Below are positions 36,275-56,371 of a stretch of DNA of 64,000 nucleotides, piece by piece (the stretch's first letter is position 1; each line of letters starts with the position of its first letter). The translations under genes and the position numbers were made by a program. The DNA is taken from positions 14,692,829 to 14,756,828 of the forward strand of contig NC_019876.2 in assembly GCF_002234675.1 (NCBI RefSeq), in the 5' to 3' direction. This stretch comes from Oryzias latipes (lineage: Eukaryota > Chordata > Actinopteri > Beloniformes > Adrianichthyidae). The notes under the pieces were generated by a model that saw only the letters and a list, made by a program, of their open reading frames with translations, was not told where the DNA came from and made no database searches.

Positions 36275-36574
36275 TTATAAGCAACCAGCTTTGATGCTCT
36301 CTGCAATGTTTGAACCAAAACAAAACTCTTAATTTCCTCTTTATTTCTTGGACATCTTTTTCAAACTTCTTAAGCTGATTTTTCTGATAGATCAAATTAA
36401 CACATGCAAGTTCATCTGAAATGTGTCATGCTTGCCCAGCAACAATCTGTTTTAGCTGCAAAGATCTCATCCAGTTCTCAAGAGATGTGGACTTCTGTCC
36501 TAGCCACTTCAAAGCCAAAGGTTCAGCTGGTTACTGGGGGATCCTCAGACATCATGGTTTATTCACATCACTAG

Positions 36575-37160
36575 TCGAACGTAAAAGCCCACTTTGATCA
36601 ACTTGATCTATTGTAAAGCGCCCCCAGTGGTCTCAAAATTATGTTTATGCAATTTTTAGCCAAAAATCACAAAAACCTGTCACTTTCTAGGACAGTTTCT
36701 GCAGAGCAGCAGTAGTTCATTAGAAATTAGCCTCAGAGTTGTGGGCAGGAATGTTAGCAAGGAGCAAGCCTGCACTTAATTCCCACGATCCCTTTGTTTA
36801 TTCTTTTTCCTGCCCCTTACAACCCCAACCCAACATCAGCAGTGCCAAAATAAATAATACAAAAAGGGGTGAGCAATATCGGAGCCATCTAGCTGTACAG
36901 TTTAGAGCCAGATACTAGCTCAGACGAGAAAAACGGACATTAATGGATGCAGTTGTCTACAAGTGTAAGCATCAGAATGGAGCAGCGCGTGGCCCTGCAG
37001 TTTGTACAAAGCTCTTTTAAAAAATGGCTTTTTTTCGGTTGATTCACCACAATTTGAATAAAGGAACTCAAGCACTTTTACTCTCAATTTCCATGTCCAT
37101 GAGAAGAAAAAAAAAATACTAGAAATGTTCATTTTTCTTTGGGGTGGGCCTTTAGACCAC
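36575..37160 (+). repeat. Family M MITE, long copy
   Basis: From AAAAGCCCACTTTGATCAA to GGGGTGGGCCTTTAG this matches the copy at 1.14-1.69 kb through the CTGCAGAGCAGCAG, GGAGCCATCTAGC and CATCAGAATGGAGCAG blocks. It is the most complete copy in the window. Confidence 0.65.
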
Positions 37161-37272
37161 AAAGTCCGTGGAGCTGAAAAGGAAAGTCCAAATGAAGTTG
37201 AGCCATCAGTTTTTAAGCCCACATGACCTCAATTGTTGCAGTTACAAATGCTTATAGAGCCTTAATCTAGTG

Positions 37273-40200
37273 CAGATGTGTCAAACTCAAGGCCCACGGG
37301 CCGAATGTGGCCCGCCATGGCATTTTAGGTGGCCTGCGAGAGCATAAAAGTTTTTAATTTCTTCAAAGGGCGGAATTTCCACAGATAGACGAGGAGGAGG
37401 CAAAGAGCTTGGGTGAACCAATCACAATAGCTGAAATTCAACTAGCCATCAATTCTTCAAATACAGGTAAATCACCCGGCCCAGATGGCTTCTCTGTTGA
37501 GTATTATAAAGCCAATTCAGACCTTTTGGCTCCAGTCTTAAAAGAGATGTACAATGAGGCCTTTTTGAAATCATCACTTCCAAATACTCTGTCTGAAGCA
37601 ACCATATCCTTGATTCTAAAAAAAGATAAAGATCCCCTCCTGTGCAGCAGCTACAGGCCCATCTCACTGCTCAATGTAGATTTTAAAATTCTTTCCAAAG
37701 TTCTTGCCTCCCGTCTTCAACATGTCTTGCCCAAAATAATTTCTCTGGACCAGACAGGTTTCATGGCTGGGCGCCACTCTTACCATAACACCAGACGGCT
37801 CTTGAACATTATTCATTCACCTTGCTGCTTAGCACCAGAAGTCATAGTGTCACTCGACGCCGAGAAGGCTTTTGATCGCGTTGAGTGGACCTTTCTATAT
37901 GAAACAATGTCCAGGTTTGGCCTGGGCAATGACTTTATTGAGTGGGTCAAGCTGCTTTATTCGTCTCCAATGGCATCAGTTCGGACAAATAACACCCTAT
38001 CACCTCCCTTCCCTCTCAGGAGGGGTACAAGACAGGGGTGTCCTCTTTCGCCTGCGCTATTTGCCATCGCGATAGAGCCGCTTGCTATTTGGTTGCGTGC
38101 AGAAGAAAGATTTAAAGGTATTGTTAGATCTGGCATTACCCACAAGGTGTCGCTCTATGCAGACGATGTTCTCCTTTATATTTCTGACCCACTTAAGTCC
38201 CTGCCCATACTATTGGACATTTTGGATAAATTCGGATCATTCTCAGGTTATAAGGTTAATTACCAGAAAAGTGAACAATTTCCTTTAAACCCCCCAGCCA
38301 GAGAGATGTCTCATTCAATAGCCCCCTTTAAGCAAGTGGAAACTGGCTTTAAATATTTAGGTATATTCATATCTTCCTCTACTTCCGAAATGAAAAAATG
38401 CAACTTTGAATCCCTCCTGGAGAGCATTGGAGAAGACTTTGATCGTTGGTCAGTTTTGCCTCTGTCACTGCTTGGGCGAGTGAATCTTATCAAAATGACC
38501 GTCCTTCCTAAATTCCTGTTTCTCTTCCAGCACATTCCTTACTTATTAATAAAGCTTTTTTCGACAAACTGGAAAAACGAATTTCTCACTTCCTATGGAG
38601 CGGGAAAACACCTAGAGTCCGTAAATCTGTATTACAGTCACCTAAGAACATAGGAGGTCTTAGCCTCCCCAACTTTAGACAATATTACTGGGCAGCAAAT
38701 ATACAGAAGCTCCTATACTGGATGTATGATGATGATACTTCCCTGCCTGTCTGGGTACAAATGGAGAAGGGATCTGGTCCCTACTCACTGTCCTCAGTTC
38801 TTTGCTCGCAATTTCCATTGACATTACCTCTTTCTGGAGGCAATATCATTGTAAAGGAAACAGTTGCCATCTGGAGACAATTCAGAAAATATTTCGGTCT
38901 GCATGGCCCTTCAATACTATCTCCCCTACTAAATAGTTGTAATTTTGCTCCCTCCACCACTGATACGGTTTTTAAAATATGGCATAGTAAAGGACTTAAA
39001 AAAGTCAAGGACCTATATACCAACAATATCTTCTCAACCTTTGCTAATCTCTCAGCCAGATATAACTTACCCAACTCACATTTTTTCCGTTTCCTCCAGG
39101 CAAGAGATTTTGTGAAGAAAAAATTCCCTCATTATCCTAACCGCCCCCCTGAAACTTTTTTAGATACCTTATTGAAGGTGGACCCACAGCAAAAGCACTG
39201 TATTTCAGTTCTAACTGGAATGATTGACACAATAGTCAGTAGGTCAATTTCCTTCATGAAAACCACCTGGAAAGCGGAATTACGTATGACACTATCTGAA
39301 GAACAATGGGATACAGCCTTAAAATTAATACACTCGTTCTCTATATGTGCCCGACATGCCTTGATCCAGTGCAAAGTATTTTACAGGATACATTACACAA
39401 ATGCAAAACTATCCAAAATCTACACATCCATCTCTGATAAGTGCAACCGTTGTGGACACTCGCCAGCAAACCATACCCATATGTTTTGGGCCTGTTCTAA
39501 ATTAAGACGTTTCTGGACATGTTTTTAACACTCTCAGCCAGGCATATGGAACAAGGCTACTTCCTAACCCAGTGTCCGCTATCTTTGGTTTTGCGGTTGA
39601 TATGAATCTCTCTGGACCTTGCACACGTGCTTTAGCATTCACTACCTTGTTGGCCAGACGATTGATTTTGCTTAGGTGGAAGCTCCCTGACCCCCCTCAC
39701 ATGACTATTGGGTAAAGGAGGTGCTGTATAACCTGAAACTTGAAAAGCTGAGGTTCTCACTAAAAGGATCTCCAAGTAAGTTTAAAGAGACATGGCATCC
39801 ATTTTTATCACTGGTAGATACACTTACATTGCTCCCAGAGGCAGAAACTGACTGACCCCCCCTCACAATTTTTACTACCCCCCCCCCTTCTTATTTTATT
39901 TTATTTTTTTGTATGTGTGTGTGTGTCTTCTTGTATATGTGCACATAAGTAGAGACTGGATCTCTATTATGTCCTGTCTGTATGTGTATGTGTGCGAGTG
40001 TGTATACGCATGACCTGGATATGGGAATGTTCTGTGTTCGGGGTGGGAGGGGAATGGGGAAACAGAGCTGTATTGTCGTCTAAACACGTTTACCTTTTGA
40101 AAACATGCTCTGTATGTTAATATGTTCTGAAAAACTCAATAAAAAAAGTTGGAATAAAAGTTTAATTTCTTAGAACAATTGGAGTGTATTTATTCATATC

Positions 40201-40498
40201 TTGGGGGGGGGGGGGGGGGGGGGAAATCACACTTGAAATATCCAATTGGGCAACTATACATTAGGACTTAAACACTGTCAATATAACCTAACCTGACAGA
40301 ATCAAATTTAAAAGATTTATGCTAGAGTAACGAGCAAACATACATTTCCAATGCAACTCTATCACTTTAAAAAGCTATAGTTAATAATGAATGAGTTGTT
40401 TAACATTATAGTTGTGTTTATTACATGTATAAGTTGTATCTGGCCCTTTATCAGGCACGCTGATGTGGCCCTCGGTGAAAATGAGTTTGACACCCCTG
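37273..40498. mobile_element. hAT element split by an L1 insertion
   Basis: The left end CAGATGTGTCAAACTC and the right end GAGTTTGACACCCCTG are inverted repeats with two mismatches. Flanks are ATCTAGTG (37265-37272) and ATCTGGTG (40499-40506), an 8-bp hAT-type duplication with one change. The hAT itself is only about 440 bp once the LINE at 37364-40153 is taken out. Both halves carry the TGTGGCCC blocks known from a widespread hAT MITE group. Confidence 0.85.
37364..40153 (+). mobile_element. 5'-truncated L1-type LINE (Tx1/Swimmer-like)
   Basis: The reverse transcriptase begins inside the fingers at about 37409 and has GKSPGPDGFSVEYYK, SYRPISLLNVD, VSLDAEKAFDRVEW, RQGCPLSPALFAIAIEPL and the YADDVLL catalytic motif (near 38157). 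A C-terminal Cys/His knuckle (CNRCGHSPANHTHMFWAC) lies near 39440-39500. The frame shifts once near 38540 and again near 39520, so it is not active. The 3' UTR has TG-rich and A-rich tails. Target duplications are ATAAAAG(T)nAATTTCTT at 37344-37363 and 40154-40171. L1 clade by these motifs. Confidence 0.88.
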
Positions 40499-40643
40499 AT
40501 CTGGTGTCTCAGAATAGTTCTTTAACTTTTAATCCCATCATTTTCCTTTAGATGATGCAACCTAGTTCGCTTCATTACACAAATGTGTTCTTTACAATTT
40601 AAGTTTTAGTGCTCAGTCATTAAATATGAGCAACTCAAAGCTG

Positions 40644-40649
40644 TTTATT
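40644..40649 (-). terminator. Polyadenylation signal of ZP gene B
   Basis: AATAAA on the minus strand, about 100 bp after the stop codon of ZP gene B. Confidence 0.5.
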
Positions 40650-40748
40650 TTGTGCAGGTTTCTTGTAAACATCAATTGTCAATGACTCAGAACAGATGTC
40701 CCAATTCATTTAAGAGCTTTATTAGTCAACTTAAAAGACAAGTTTCTT

Positions 40749-43700
40749 CTAAAGAATATTTTTCTTTCCTTGCATGGATCCTTTACCTGCAGACAAGGAG
40801 AGACAGAAAATTAGAGACAGCCTTTAAAAAAATAAAAATAAATTTTAAGCCCTCACCTTTTCTGAAACTACCAGCTAGATCATAAATGCCACCGATGTAG
40901 TGAGGATTTTCTTGGTAAGATGGTAAATAGATGGGCATTCTGATCTGCAGCGGAGATGCTGTTGTTGGCACTGGTAGAAACACAATTTTAAAAAGTTAAC
41001 CCAATAAAACACAAAACCAAAAGGTGCACATACTCTACCTGGAGTGGTCTGCACACGGTGGATGATGTTACCAACACCCTCTGCGTCAGATTCAAATTTG
41101 TACACCGAGAAAAGGCGACTGAGGCCTTCAAAAGAATAAGTACACTGCACAGTCACCCTGAAAAGGAATAGAAAAATGAACCCCAAAAAAAATGAAATCT
41201 GAGCAGTTTAAAGACCAAGTTAGAAAGTGAGATTAGATACCATTCTTTGTGGTCACGAGAAATAAATTTGTTTTTATTGGGGGTGTACAAGATCTTGTTT
41301 CCGTAGGTCACATTTCCTCTGAGCTAAGGAAAGGGTAAAGGTTATTTCAACATCAAGAAGTTCCGTCCAAGTTTGTTTGAAAGAATACCTTAATGACAGA
41401 GCCACAGCTGTTGACTGGAAAAGAGAAGAGCACCCTGCTGCCATTGACTTCATTGGGTACACAAAGTTTGTTGTAGAGGTGGAAGTTGACTGGCATCTGG
41501 CCACTTGGAATGACCTCAGACAAGTCAGCAGCCACAGTCATCATCCCATCAGTAGAACACACTGCAGAGGAAACATGCCGGTCAAAGCCTGCTCTAATCC
41601 CAGAGTCAGGAAAAGCAGGACATCCTTACTGATGAACTCTCTGGATTCAAAGTAGCACGTCTTGACGGTAGAAGCCCGGACCCTTAACGTGTCACGATCT
41701 CTCACCAGGATCTCAAATGTGCCATAGAAGCCTCTCAAAGAAACATCCTGCAAAAGACAAAGTGCATAGTGAAGGACAAAGAGGCTAAACCTGCAGGAGA
41801 GCAGTTCATTGTCATCTTACCCTGTAATCATAGCCAGGAGTAAAGAGTGGAGCGTTGAGCTGCAGAGTCTGACTGCTGTTGTTCATGATGTAGCCACGTC
41901 TCGTTACCAGCTCCATGGTCAGTAGATCTGCGCCGATGCTGAACTCCCACAGGTAGTCAGAGGGCTGATGGACCAGCATGAAGTTGATACCTGCTGCTGT
42001 GCAGTTGGCTTCAAACACTGGGGGTGCTGTCAAGTACAGCATCAAGACCTCAATGCATCACCAGGACAGGCCAAGGATATTCTGGGTCAAGACTTACAGA
42101 CATCCAGAAGTGCTGTGACTGAAGTTGTGTAGTGGTAAGGCTCACTCCCTGACACTGTCAGAGTGTAGTTGATATTCAGTTGGTGCAACATGGCTGCATG
42201 TTCCTTGGAGAACTAAAAGAGGAAATGTATTAACCACATCATGATGATAAACTACCAGATTTGACAATGAATCCTTACCTCCTGGACAACCAGTGGGTCA
42301 CTGAAGAGCATCTTCAGGGTGTAGCTAAAGGTGTTGTCAGGTTGGGCTTCTGCTGTAATCATGAATGTGCTCTCACTAGGTAAGGGCAGCATAAACTGCT
42401 CCCCATTCAGCTGGATAGATGTCAAGTCCACATCGTCCGGGACATTGCCAAGATATACGGTGAACATTCCTTCTTGCACGACAGTCTTGTCTTCTGTGAC
42501 CAGTGGGTAAGGTGTGAGGGGAGTGACCAAAGTTCTATGAAATTTGACAACTGTCTCTCTTTGGTACTCATCCACCAAGACTTGCTTCAAGTACATTTGG
42601 AAGATGCGAAACTCAAAAATGCCACCGCTCACTAAAGTCTGAGGTAGACATTTATCAGTTTTAGGCAAAGCTGTACAATTCTAAAGTAATCTGAATGCCT
42701 TACCTTCCTGTACCCTCCTACAGCATTGTATGGGATGCCTATATGGACAGTGTTGTTGCGCTTCTCCATAATGAAACCCTTCTGCTTTGCATTTACTTGT
42801 CCTACGAGGTCACCATTTAGGCCAATGCTGATCTGTGTGCTGCCAAGACTGGAGTACAAAGCTTCAGGAGTATCCCACATCATATAGCCATCAGACAACA
42901 TTCCTTGATCTGCATGTAAAGAAGACAGCAGAGGTGATAAATACATCTCAGGCAGGAGTGAAGAATGGCCATCTCCATGCTTGTTGGAACCAAACCTTCA
43001 TCTACTGGGTTGACCATTCACAACTTGTATGAAGTGAGCTAAAGTTGCAAAACATCACTTTAACTAGGCAACAACTTAGTGTTAATATCTGTAAGGCATG
43101 TAGAGATACTGGCCTCAAGTAATAAATTGACAAATACTAACCCATGGAACAAGCAGCAACCAGGTCGACTATGATGACAAACCAGCCTCGTCTGGAAAAT
43201 ATGCTTGCTTGCACCACTTCTACTTGAACACCATTGTCCTGCAAAGAATAGTGTGTGTAAAACAACAAAAGACTGACTTTTGCCTGCTGTCAATTACCTT
43301 AGTGATGTACGAGTTGGGTTGTCCATAAGGTGTCCGAAACACAAATCGTCCGTTTTTCAGCTCAAAAACATAACCCTGCTTTCGGGCCTCCGTGAAGTTC
43401 ATGGGAGCCAGAACAACACCTGGTTTTTGAAATGACACCTGCCATTCTGATGGTGAAGTGCTGTAGGCCTAAAGAGAAATTAACATTTAGGTTGCCCAAC
43501 AAGTCTGAAAACTTGCTCGTTGATACATACAGGTCTGAGAGAGCTCCAGTCCTCACTCAACTGATGAGGACAAGTAGACTCGTACTCTATGGATACCTGC
43601 AGAAGATACATATTCTAATTACTGAAGCTGCTGCAGTAACCACTCCCTTAACTTATGCAGACCTACTTCCATGTAGTTTGTCTCACAGGAAACCTCTCTG

Positions 43701-44437
43701 GGAGCCCAAGGGACAGGAGGAGAACAGGTTGCATTCAGAGTGTTTGTCACATTTCCATCAAGGTTTGTGTTCAGTTTAAAATAGAACAGAAACTTTGCAC
43801 CCTGAAAAAGTAGAAAGCCCCATTGCAAATTTATGTAAACATGGTCAAAGCCTATTTTAGGCTATGCAAAAACTAAACAGTCTACTGTACATTTTTTTCA
43901 GTGTGACAGCTGAAGTAAGACGATCTGAGTTCTACAACACCCAGAAAGGAGAGGACATTGATGCTGTAGCCGCACTCTGCCGCATACTGCTGTGTCAGGG
44001 GATACCCACCTGTCATATCTGAAAAATTACAAATTTACAGTTGAATACCCCAAATACCCCTTGTGACAAATATCACATTGATCAAGTCCCACAAGATCAC
44101 AGGGGCCCACAAAAGGGACTCACCAACAGCTTCAAACTGAGGATTCGGTCCAGTGACAGCAAGATCAATAGCTACCATGAAGTAATGTTCACGACACTCC
44201 ATTTGAAGAACACCTATTCAAAAGCAGTCTTTAAGTGACCCATTTAACAATTGTTACAAGATTCAAGTTGAAGATGATCATACCTTGCTTCAGGATATCA
44301 CACCACATTGTTGTCCACAGAGACAGAATAAAGGCCACTCTGCAAGGACAGGAACAATAAAAAAATTTCTATTGTTTTTTTGTTTGTGTAAAACATTCAA
44401 ATAAAGCAGCATACCTAAAGCACAGCATGAAAGGCAT
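40749..44437 (-). CDS. ZP-family egg-envelope protein B (ZPAX-like)
   Basis: Tandem paralog of gene A, same inferred role. Eighteen exons join in phase to 765 aa: 44437-44415, 44339-44284, 44213-44124, 44018-43891, 43801-43667, 43596-43531, 43468-43298, 43238-43142, 42909-42704, 42638-42279, 42212-42098, 42026-41821, 41747-41630, 41561-41389, 41323-41241, 41157-41039, 40970-40857 and 40786-40749. Twelve of the eighteen exons have exactly the same length as in A and the rest differ by multiples of three. The signal peptide is split over exons 1-2 (FMLCFRVAFILSLW). The final ZP-N is present (CSTDG, LCVP, NSCG, VQCTY), then a short tail with no Pro/Thr run and no ZP-C half. Exons 11-14 and most of exon 10, with their introns, are almost identical to A, while the rest is clearly diverged. 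Intact as read. Confidence 0.85.
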
Positions 44438-44550
44438 GGCTGCTGATGTGTTAGCAGTGTCTATAGCTAGCCAAAACTGCTAGCAAACTACACCTTCTAC
44501 CACACACAAGCTTAACTCAACCAGTTGTTTAGAGACTTTCTCCAACACCA

Positions 44551-44599
44551 GATTTTATGAATCCACAGCTTCAACAACCAACTGTCAAACACACATGTG
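44551..44599 (-). promoter_or_regulatory. ZP gene B promoter: TATA-like box and E-box
   Basis: CATAAAA (plus 44553-44559) and CACATGTG (44592-44599) stand in the same order and nearly the same spacing as in gene A. The surrounding AATTATTAATCAA block is also shared with gene A. Confidence 0.5.
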
Positions 44600-45860
44600 C
44601 AGCCAATTATTAATCAAGTTAGACTGTGACAGTGCAGCTGGTGCAAGCATGTCAAAGATGTGACTTTTTGCTTTTTTGACTCATTTGGACATGACCATGA
44701 AATATTAAAAGATTACATCCCCACGCTTTGATTCAAGAAGATCCCAGAGGCAAAACTCCATTACCAGCCATCTTCGCAATCTTAGGACTTCTGTGCTTTA
44801 TATTAAATTCTTATAGAAGAATTTCTAACAAGTCTACTTTTTCTGGATTATTATGTCTTTGGTCTAATCTGTTTTGGATAAAAATATCCACTGGATAGCT
44901 AAAGTGTTATTTGTGTGGTGTGCAACAGTATAACATTGTGTTGTGATATAGCATCTTTCTCCACATTTAGCTCTTCCGTCATTGTGCCGTCTACTCTTAC
45001 TCACTTATTGTTTCCTATTTGTTTTAACTCGAACCACAAAGGATGTTAAGAAGTATTGAAAACTTTCACCACATCACTTTGAAGTCATACAAATGACCAT
45101 GTGTGCAACAAAGATGGCAGTTGAAGAGTTGTGTGCTAGCACAATTTAGATTCCATACTTTCTAGAAATGTGTGAAAAGTAGAGCTGCTTTCACTCCACA
45201 CATTTTCTTGAACGCAAGTTTAGCATAAGGTGCTCATACTGGACTGCAACTATTCAATACTAGCGCATGTCCGGCAAAAACAGTTGGCTTGGTGCAAGAT
45301 GTCAGAGCTGTGCATCTTGAGAATCTTGCTCCAGGCTTTTTCTTTCCCCACAGCTCCATTCCGATATATGAAAGACTTTGTGTCAAATAAGTCTATGCGG
45401 TTACTAAACCACAATTATTCATTTCTCTTTCCTGATCAATTTTTAAAGATTGGAACTTCTATGACTTCAAAGGGACGCCATCCAAACATCACTACTGAGT
45501 CCCTAATCGGTCAAAGTTTAACTATCAACGCTTGATCAATGGATGTGTATTTTGTGCGCAGAGCCTGAAAATGGTCACAGAAACCTGCTTAGCCAGGCAT
45601 CATTGCAAGACTTTTGAAAACAAAATGTGCATGTGCGCACGTTAACATAGTCTTGTTCTTGGAAGTGGTCGCGTGTTCCCTGTTGCGGAGGGCGATGTAA
45701 ACATAGCTGAAGAGTTTTATACGACATGTTTTTTGACAACAGTTGTTGATTTTTGAGGTTTATAACAACAAATCATTTGAAAACACCAACGTATAATGAG
45801 AACAAAAGTTCATAATTCACAAGAACATTTTGTTTTTTTGTTTGACAATAAGTCTGCACA
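44600..45860. other. Spacer between ZP genes B and C
   Basis: AT-rich DNA of about 1.3 kb. Apart from the first 100 bp, which resembles the gene A upstream region, I see no exon or recognised repeat. Confidence 0.45.
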
Positions 45861-45864
45861 AATT

Positions 45865-45870
45865 TTTATT
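45865..45870 (-). terminator. Polyadenylation signal of ZP gene C
   Basis: AATAAA on the minus strand, about 100 bp after the stop codon of ZP gene C. Confidence 0.5.
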
Positions 45871-45971
45871 AACCCAGAATAGAAACCGTTTATTTACATC
45901 CAGATGCATCACATTTCTTTATATTGTTCAAACAATCGTTCGCAGAGATCTTTAGAATCCACAACACAACA

Positions 45972-52951
<6,980 letters not shown>

Positions 52952-53015
52952 CTTCGTGGCAAAATTATTCAAACCAAGTCGACCTGAAAGGTGTGTTTAC
53001 TTTCTCCTAATGCCA

Positions 53016-53023
53016 TGACGTCA
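53016..53023. promoter_or_regulatory. CRE-like palindrome upstream of ZP gene C
   Basis: TGACGTCA, the full cAMP-response element consensus, lies 65 bp upstream of the gene C start codon. The E-box and TATA pair of genes A and B is not seen here. Function is inferred only from the motif. Confidence 0.35.
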
Positions 53024-53049
53024 GACCTGTTGGCTAATTAGCTTTTTTT

Positions 53050-56025
53050 ATTTATTTATTTATTGTCATTATTTTTTAAGAGCTTTTATTAATATTAAAA
53101 GGTTGTTTTTGAAAGTTAGAAATAAATAAAAAGAATTTGCGGGGAAAACATCTATATATTTAAATTAAAAATATGTAAAAGTAAAATGCTAAATTAGCGC
53201 CACTGCCAATTAGCCCCCTACATTCTTTTCAATTAAATGTATTAATACATATAATAATATATATAATACTACCTATCATATAAGTACATTCTTTTGTTAA
53301 AAAATTGTAAAGCAAAACATAGAATACGTCAAAATGTGAGAAATCAATGGTTGAAATGTGAAACAACTCTGACGCACCGTAGCGACATCAAGCGGTCAGG
53401 CTATGTTATGACATGACTTTTTTCAGCACATCAAACTATCAGGTAAACAAAAGGAGACAGAAGATCACATTAATCAAGCAAAAAGTAAAAGAAACATTCA
53501 CATAATTTAGAAAAAAGCATTAGAGACTATAAGAGATTGGTAAAGTGTTTCCTATGTTGTTTGTTGTTTGTCTTTCGGCTTTTCCCCATCAGGGGTTGCC
53601 ACAGCGAACGAGTCGCATGGTAAACTTGGCAATGTTTTACGCCGGATGCCCTTCCTGACGCAACCCTCTCAAAGCAACTGGGCTTGGTACCGGCACAGAA
53701 GTAGAGAAGGGAACAGGGAGCAGCCCGGAGTTGAACCCTGGTTGGTAAAGTGTTTCCTATAAAAATTCTAATTGGCCTAAAAACCTAAAGACTGGCAAAC
53801 TTTGTCTATTTAAGTTAGAAAGTGATCAAATTAATTGATTGTTTATTTTAAATCTTTAACTCTTAAGAGGGGGGTGTAGAATAAATGATGGAACATCTAG
53901 TCCAAAACAAAAGATCTAATGATGGCATTCCTTATTTCTGAAATACAGTCGCATGTTGCTGTTATGACATAAACACATCACACATTTTTATAAATACATA
54001 TTTACTATTTTAAATACACATGCCAATACAAAATCAATCAATAAATAAAAGGATCTAGTAAAACACTGCAATTTGGATACTTCTGTTTCTAAATACACCT
54101 TAAAGGCTCTTTCCCGCATGTTATCTATTATTAAACCTATTATTTTAGATATTCTTTCAATTTCCAGATCAGTTATAAAAAGTTTTTGTCTGAAAACAAG
54201 AATGTAAATGAAAGAAAACATGTTTATTTCAAGAGTAAACAGATGTTTTATCTGTAGCTTCACATATCAAAACACAGAAAATGACAATAAAAAGAACTCC
54301 TGTTTCCCTGATAGGATCATTTATCAGCAGTATGTGAGAAACACAACATTTCCTGTCATGGTGGAGGCGACATTTGTGCAGCAGAGTTGCGATCACATCA
54401 GCGTTCAAGTCCTGTCCTTTAGTCCACTGCAGCACAGCAGGACTCCTGCTTCCTCCACATCTTCCGCTCCTCAGAAAAACCTACTTTGAGTCAAACCACG
54501 TCACAATTAACGCCTGTGGATAATTAGGATGGAAAAGGTCGTCCTAGGCGTAAGAATTAAGGAGGTAAATCTCACTTTAAGGGTAATGTGGCACCAGTTT
54601 AAATTAAAGACGGGTTTTTTTAGGGGGGAAAAAGTGAGTAAAGAAGGAAAAATGCAATGCTGTTTTATTTGGGATAAATGTCACAAACACAAAATTAATA
54701 TGTAGAATTGAGCAACCCAGACTATACAATGATTGGAGTTTTGCAAAAAGTATCAGGCAGCAAATTGCTGAAAAAAGAAGAGAAAATTCAGAAAGGAATT
54801 CAAGTCTGTGGGTAAAAGTAAGACATAACTGGAGAAAAAAGGGGAAGATAATTCATTATGCAACCATTACCAGTGTTTATTGATAAAAATTAGCTGAAAA
54901 CCATTTTTTTAGGAATATTTTGTTTGGAAAAAAACTATAACTTTGTATGTCAGTGTTTGAGGCAAAGGGAAGTGCAGCATTGAGAGGGTTCAAAATTCTT
55001 ATTTTCCCTGTTTGTTTGAATGCCTTTTTTTACAATAATTAACAACAACAACAACAAAATATTGCAGAGAAAAATAAAAATGGAAAAGATGACAACCCAG
55101 GATGAAGTCAGGAACTAAAAAAAAAAGGGACACGTCTTACTAAATAAAATCAAAAAATCAAAATCTAAGATGAAAAAAAATGAAGTCAATAAAAAACAAT
55201 TTTTTTTCTTCATAAAAAGACTAACTAAAAAATGTTATTTTCCCATGCACACCATGAATTTTCATTAGTCTGTTTATTTTTTACAAATAACATTTTTATG
55301 GTGAATAAGTTACATACTCCTGAAGATACAAAGGTGACATGGCCGCAAACAAACGTTCTCATCCTGAATTGAAATTCTCATTGAATGGGTTTTGTACCAC
55401 AGAAGCCTGGTGGAGTGTGAGGCCGCGTTTCTGCAAATAGAGGCTTCGGTCGGGGTTGCCGGTGTTTTCAGTGCAGCCAGATGCCCTGATGCAGACTATG
55501 GGTCCGCATCAGGGCCGCAAGTTCATTCTGACCCCCAACTGGATGGTTTAAATGTGGAGAACTGCAGGAGGTTGATGGACTTGAACATCCTGCAGTATGT
55601 AGTTTGTGTTCATATCCTTCAGTGTTTGAGCAGTGTTGGACATCACACCCACCATCTCAGACAAATATCCATGTTTATTTCGGGGCCGCCTCTTCATCTT
55701 TCAGACGAGTTTCTTCTGAAGAAGCCGCCTCCTCCCAGGCTGACATTTAAAAGCTAAGTTTCTCCTTCTTCTCGCTGATGGGAAGTGATGGCGTGACGGG
55801 AGCGGAGACTGTCCACCGATGACCTCATTAACATTTGAGTCAGATCCAGTCATTAACAGCGGCATGCAGCTGTGATTGGACACCCGCCATGATGCTGCAA
55901 AAGCATCAAGTTTTTGACTTTTGCTGATGTTTAAAACATTTTTTTTTAAAACGTGCCAGAGGAGAAAGATTTCAAGTTTCTTGAGTCTCTTTGGTTAATC
56001 TGTGAGGTCACTGGTAATGATGACC
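53050..56025. other. Intergenic spacer between ZP gene C and somatostatin gene
   Basis: Mostly AT-rich with no supported exon. It contains one dispersed repeat (53.56-53.75 kb), listed separately. Confidence 0.45.
53560..53750 (+). repeat. Common teleost dispersed repeat
   Basis: The segment with GGGGTTGCCACAGCGAACGA, GCCGGATGCCCTTCCTGACG, GGCTTGGTACCGGCAC and GAGTTGAACCC belongs to a repeat I know to be very common in fish genomes. A short direct repeat TTGGTAAAGTGTTTCCTAT flanks it (53540 and 53744), probably the target duplication, which suggests a retroposed insertion. Family not assigned. Confidence 0.65.
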
Positions 56026-56029
56026 TTAA

Positions 56030-56234
56030 CCCTTGTGCTATCCTAGGCACTTTAACATTGGGAGTTGGGTCATCTAGACCCACTAGACAGTGTGCTGAAC
56101 CTTTTTTCTTCAATGATTTGTGATCTTCACTGGTGTCCATGGATTACATGAAAAATTTCCACCTTTATCCCCCTTTGTCATGGTAGGAATAACACGTCAA
56201 TGTAAGGGTGGGGTCATCTAAGATAACACAAAGG
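56030..56234 (+). mobile_element. piggyBac-like MITE, fourth copy
   Basis: Same 205-bp element, flanked by TTAA on both sides (56026-56029 and 56235-56238). It ends about 140 bp upstream of the somatostatin start codon, so it abuts that gene's promoter region. Confidence 0.82.
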
Positions 56235-56269
56235 TTAAGGATGCTCGCCGCAGGCCGCCACCTCCCCTC

Positions 56270-56310
56270 AGAGCTCCGCCAATCAGGAGGAGGAGGCTGT
56301 TTTATCACTC
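56270..56310 (+). promoter_or_regulatory. CCAAT box and weak TATA-like site of the somatostatin gene
   Basis: GCCAATCAGG near 56277 and a TTTTATC motif near 56300 lie 60-100 bp upstream of the start codon in a GC-rich segment. Confidence 0.35.
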
Positions 56311-56371
56311 ACCTTACTTCAAAAGTCTTCGCCGTCGTCCGGCACGCATCAGTTCGCCGTCTCTAGTGGAG

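Noticed and set aside
55392-55757. Plus-strand frame of 121 aa near 55.4 kb
   Set aside because: No splice, family or composition support; it looks like chance in intergenic DNA.
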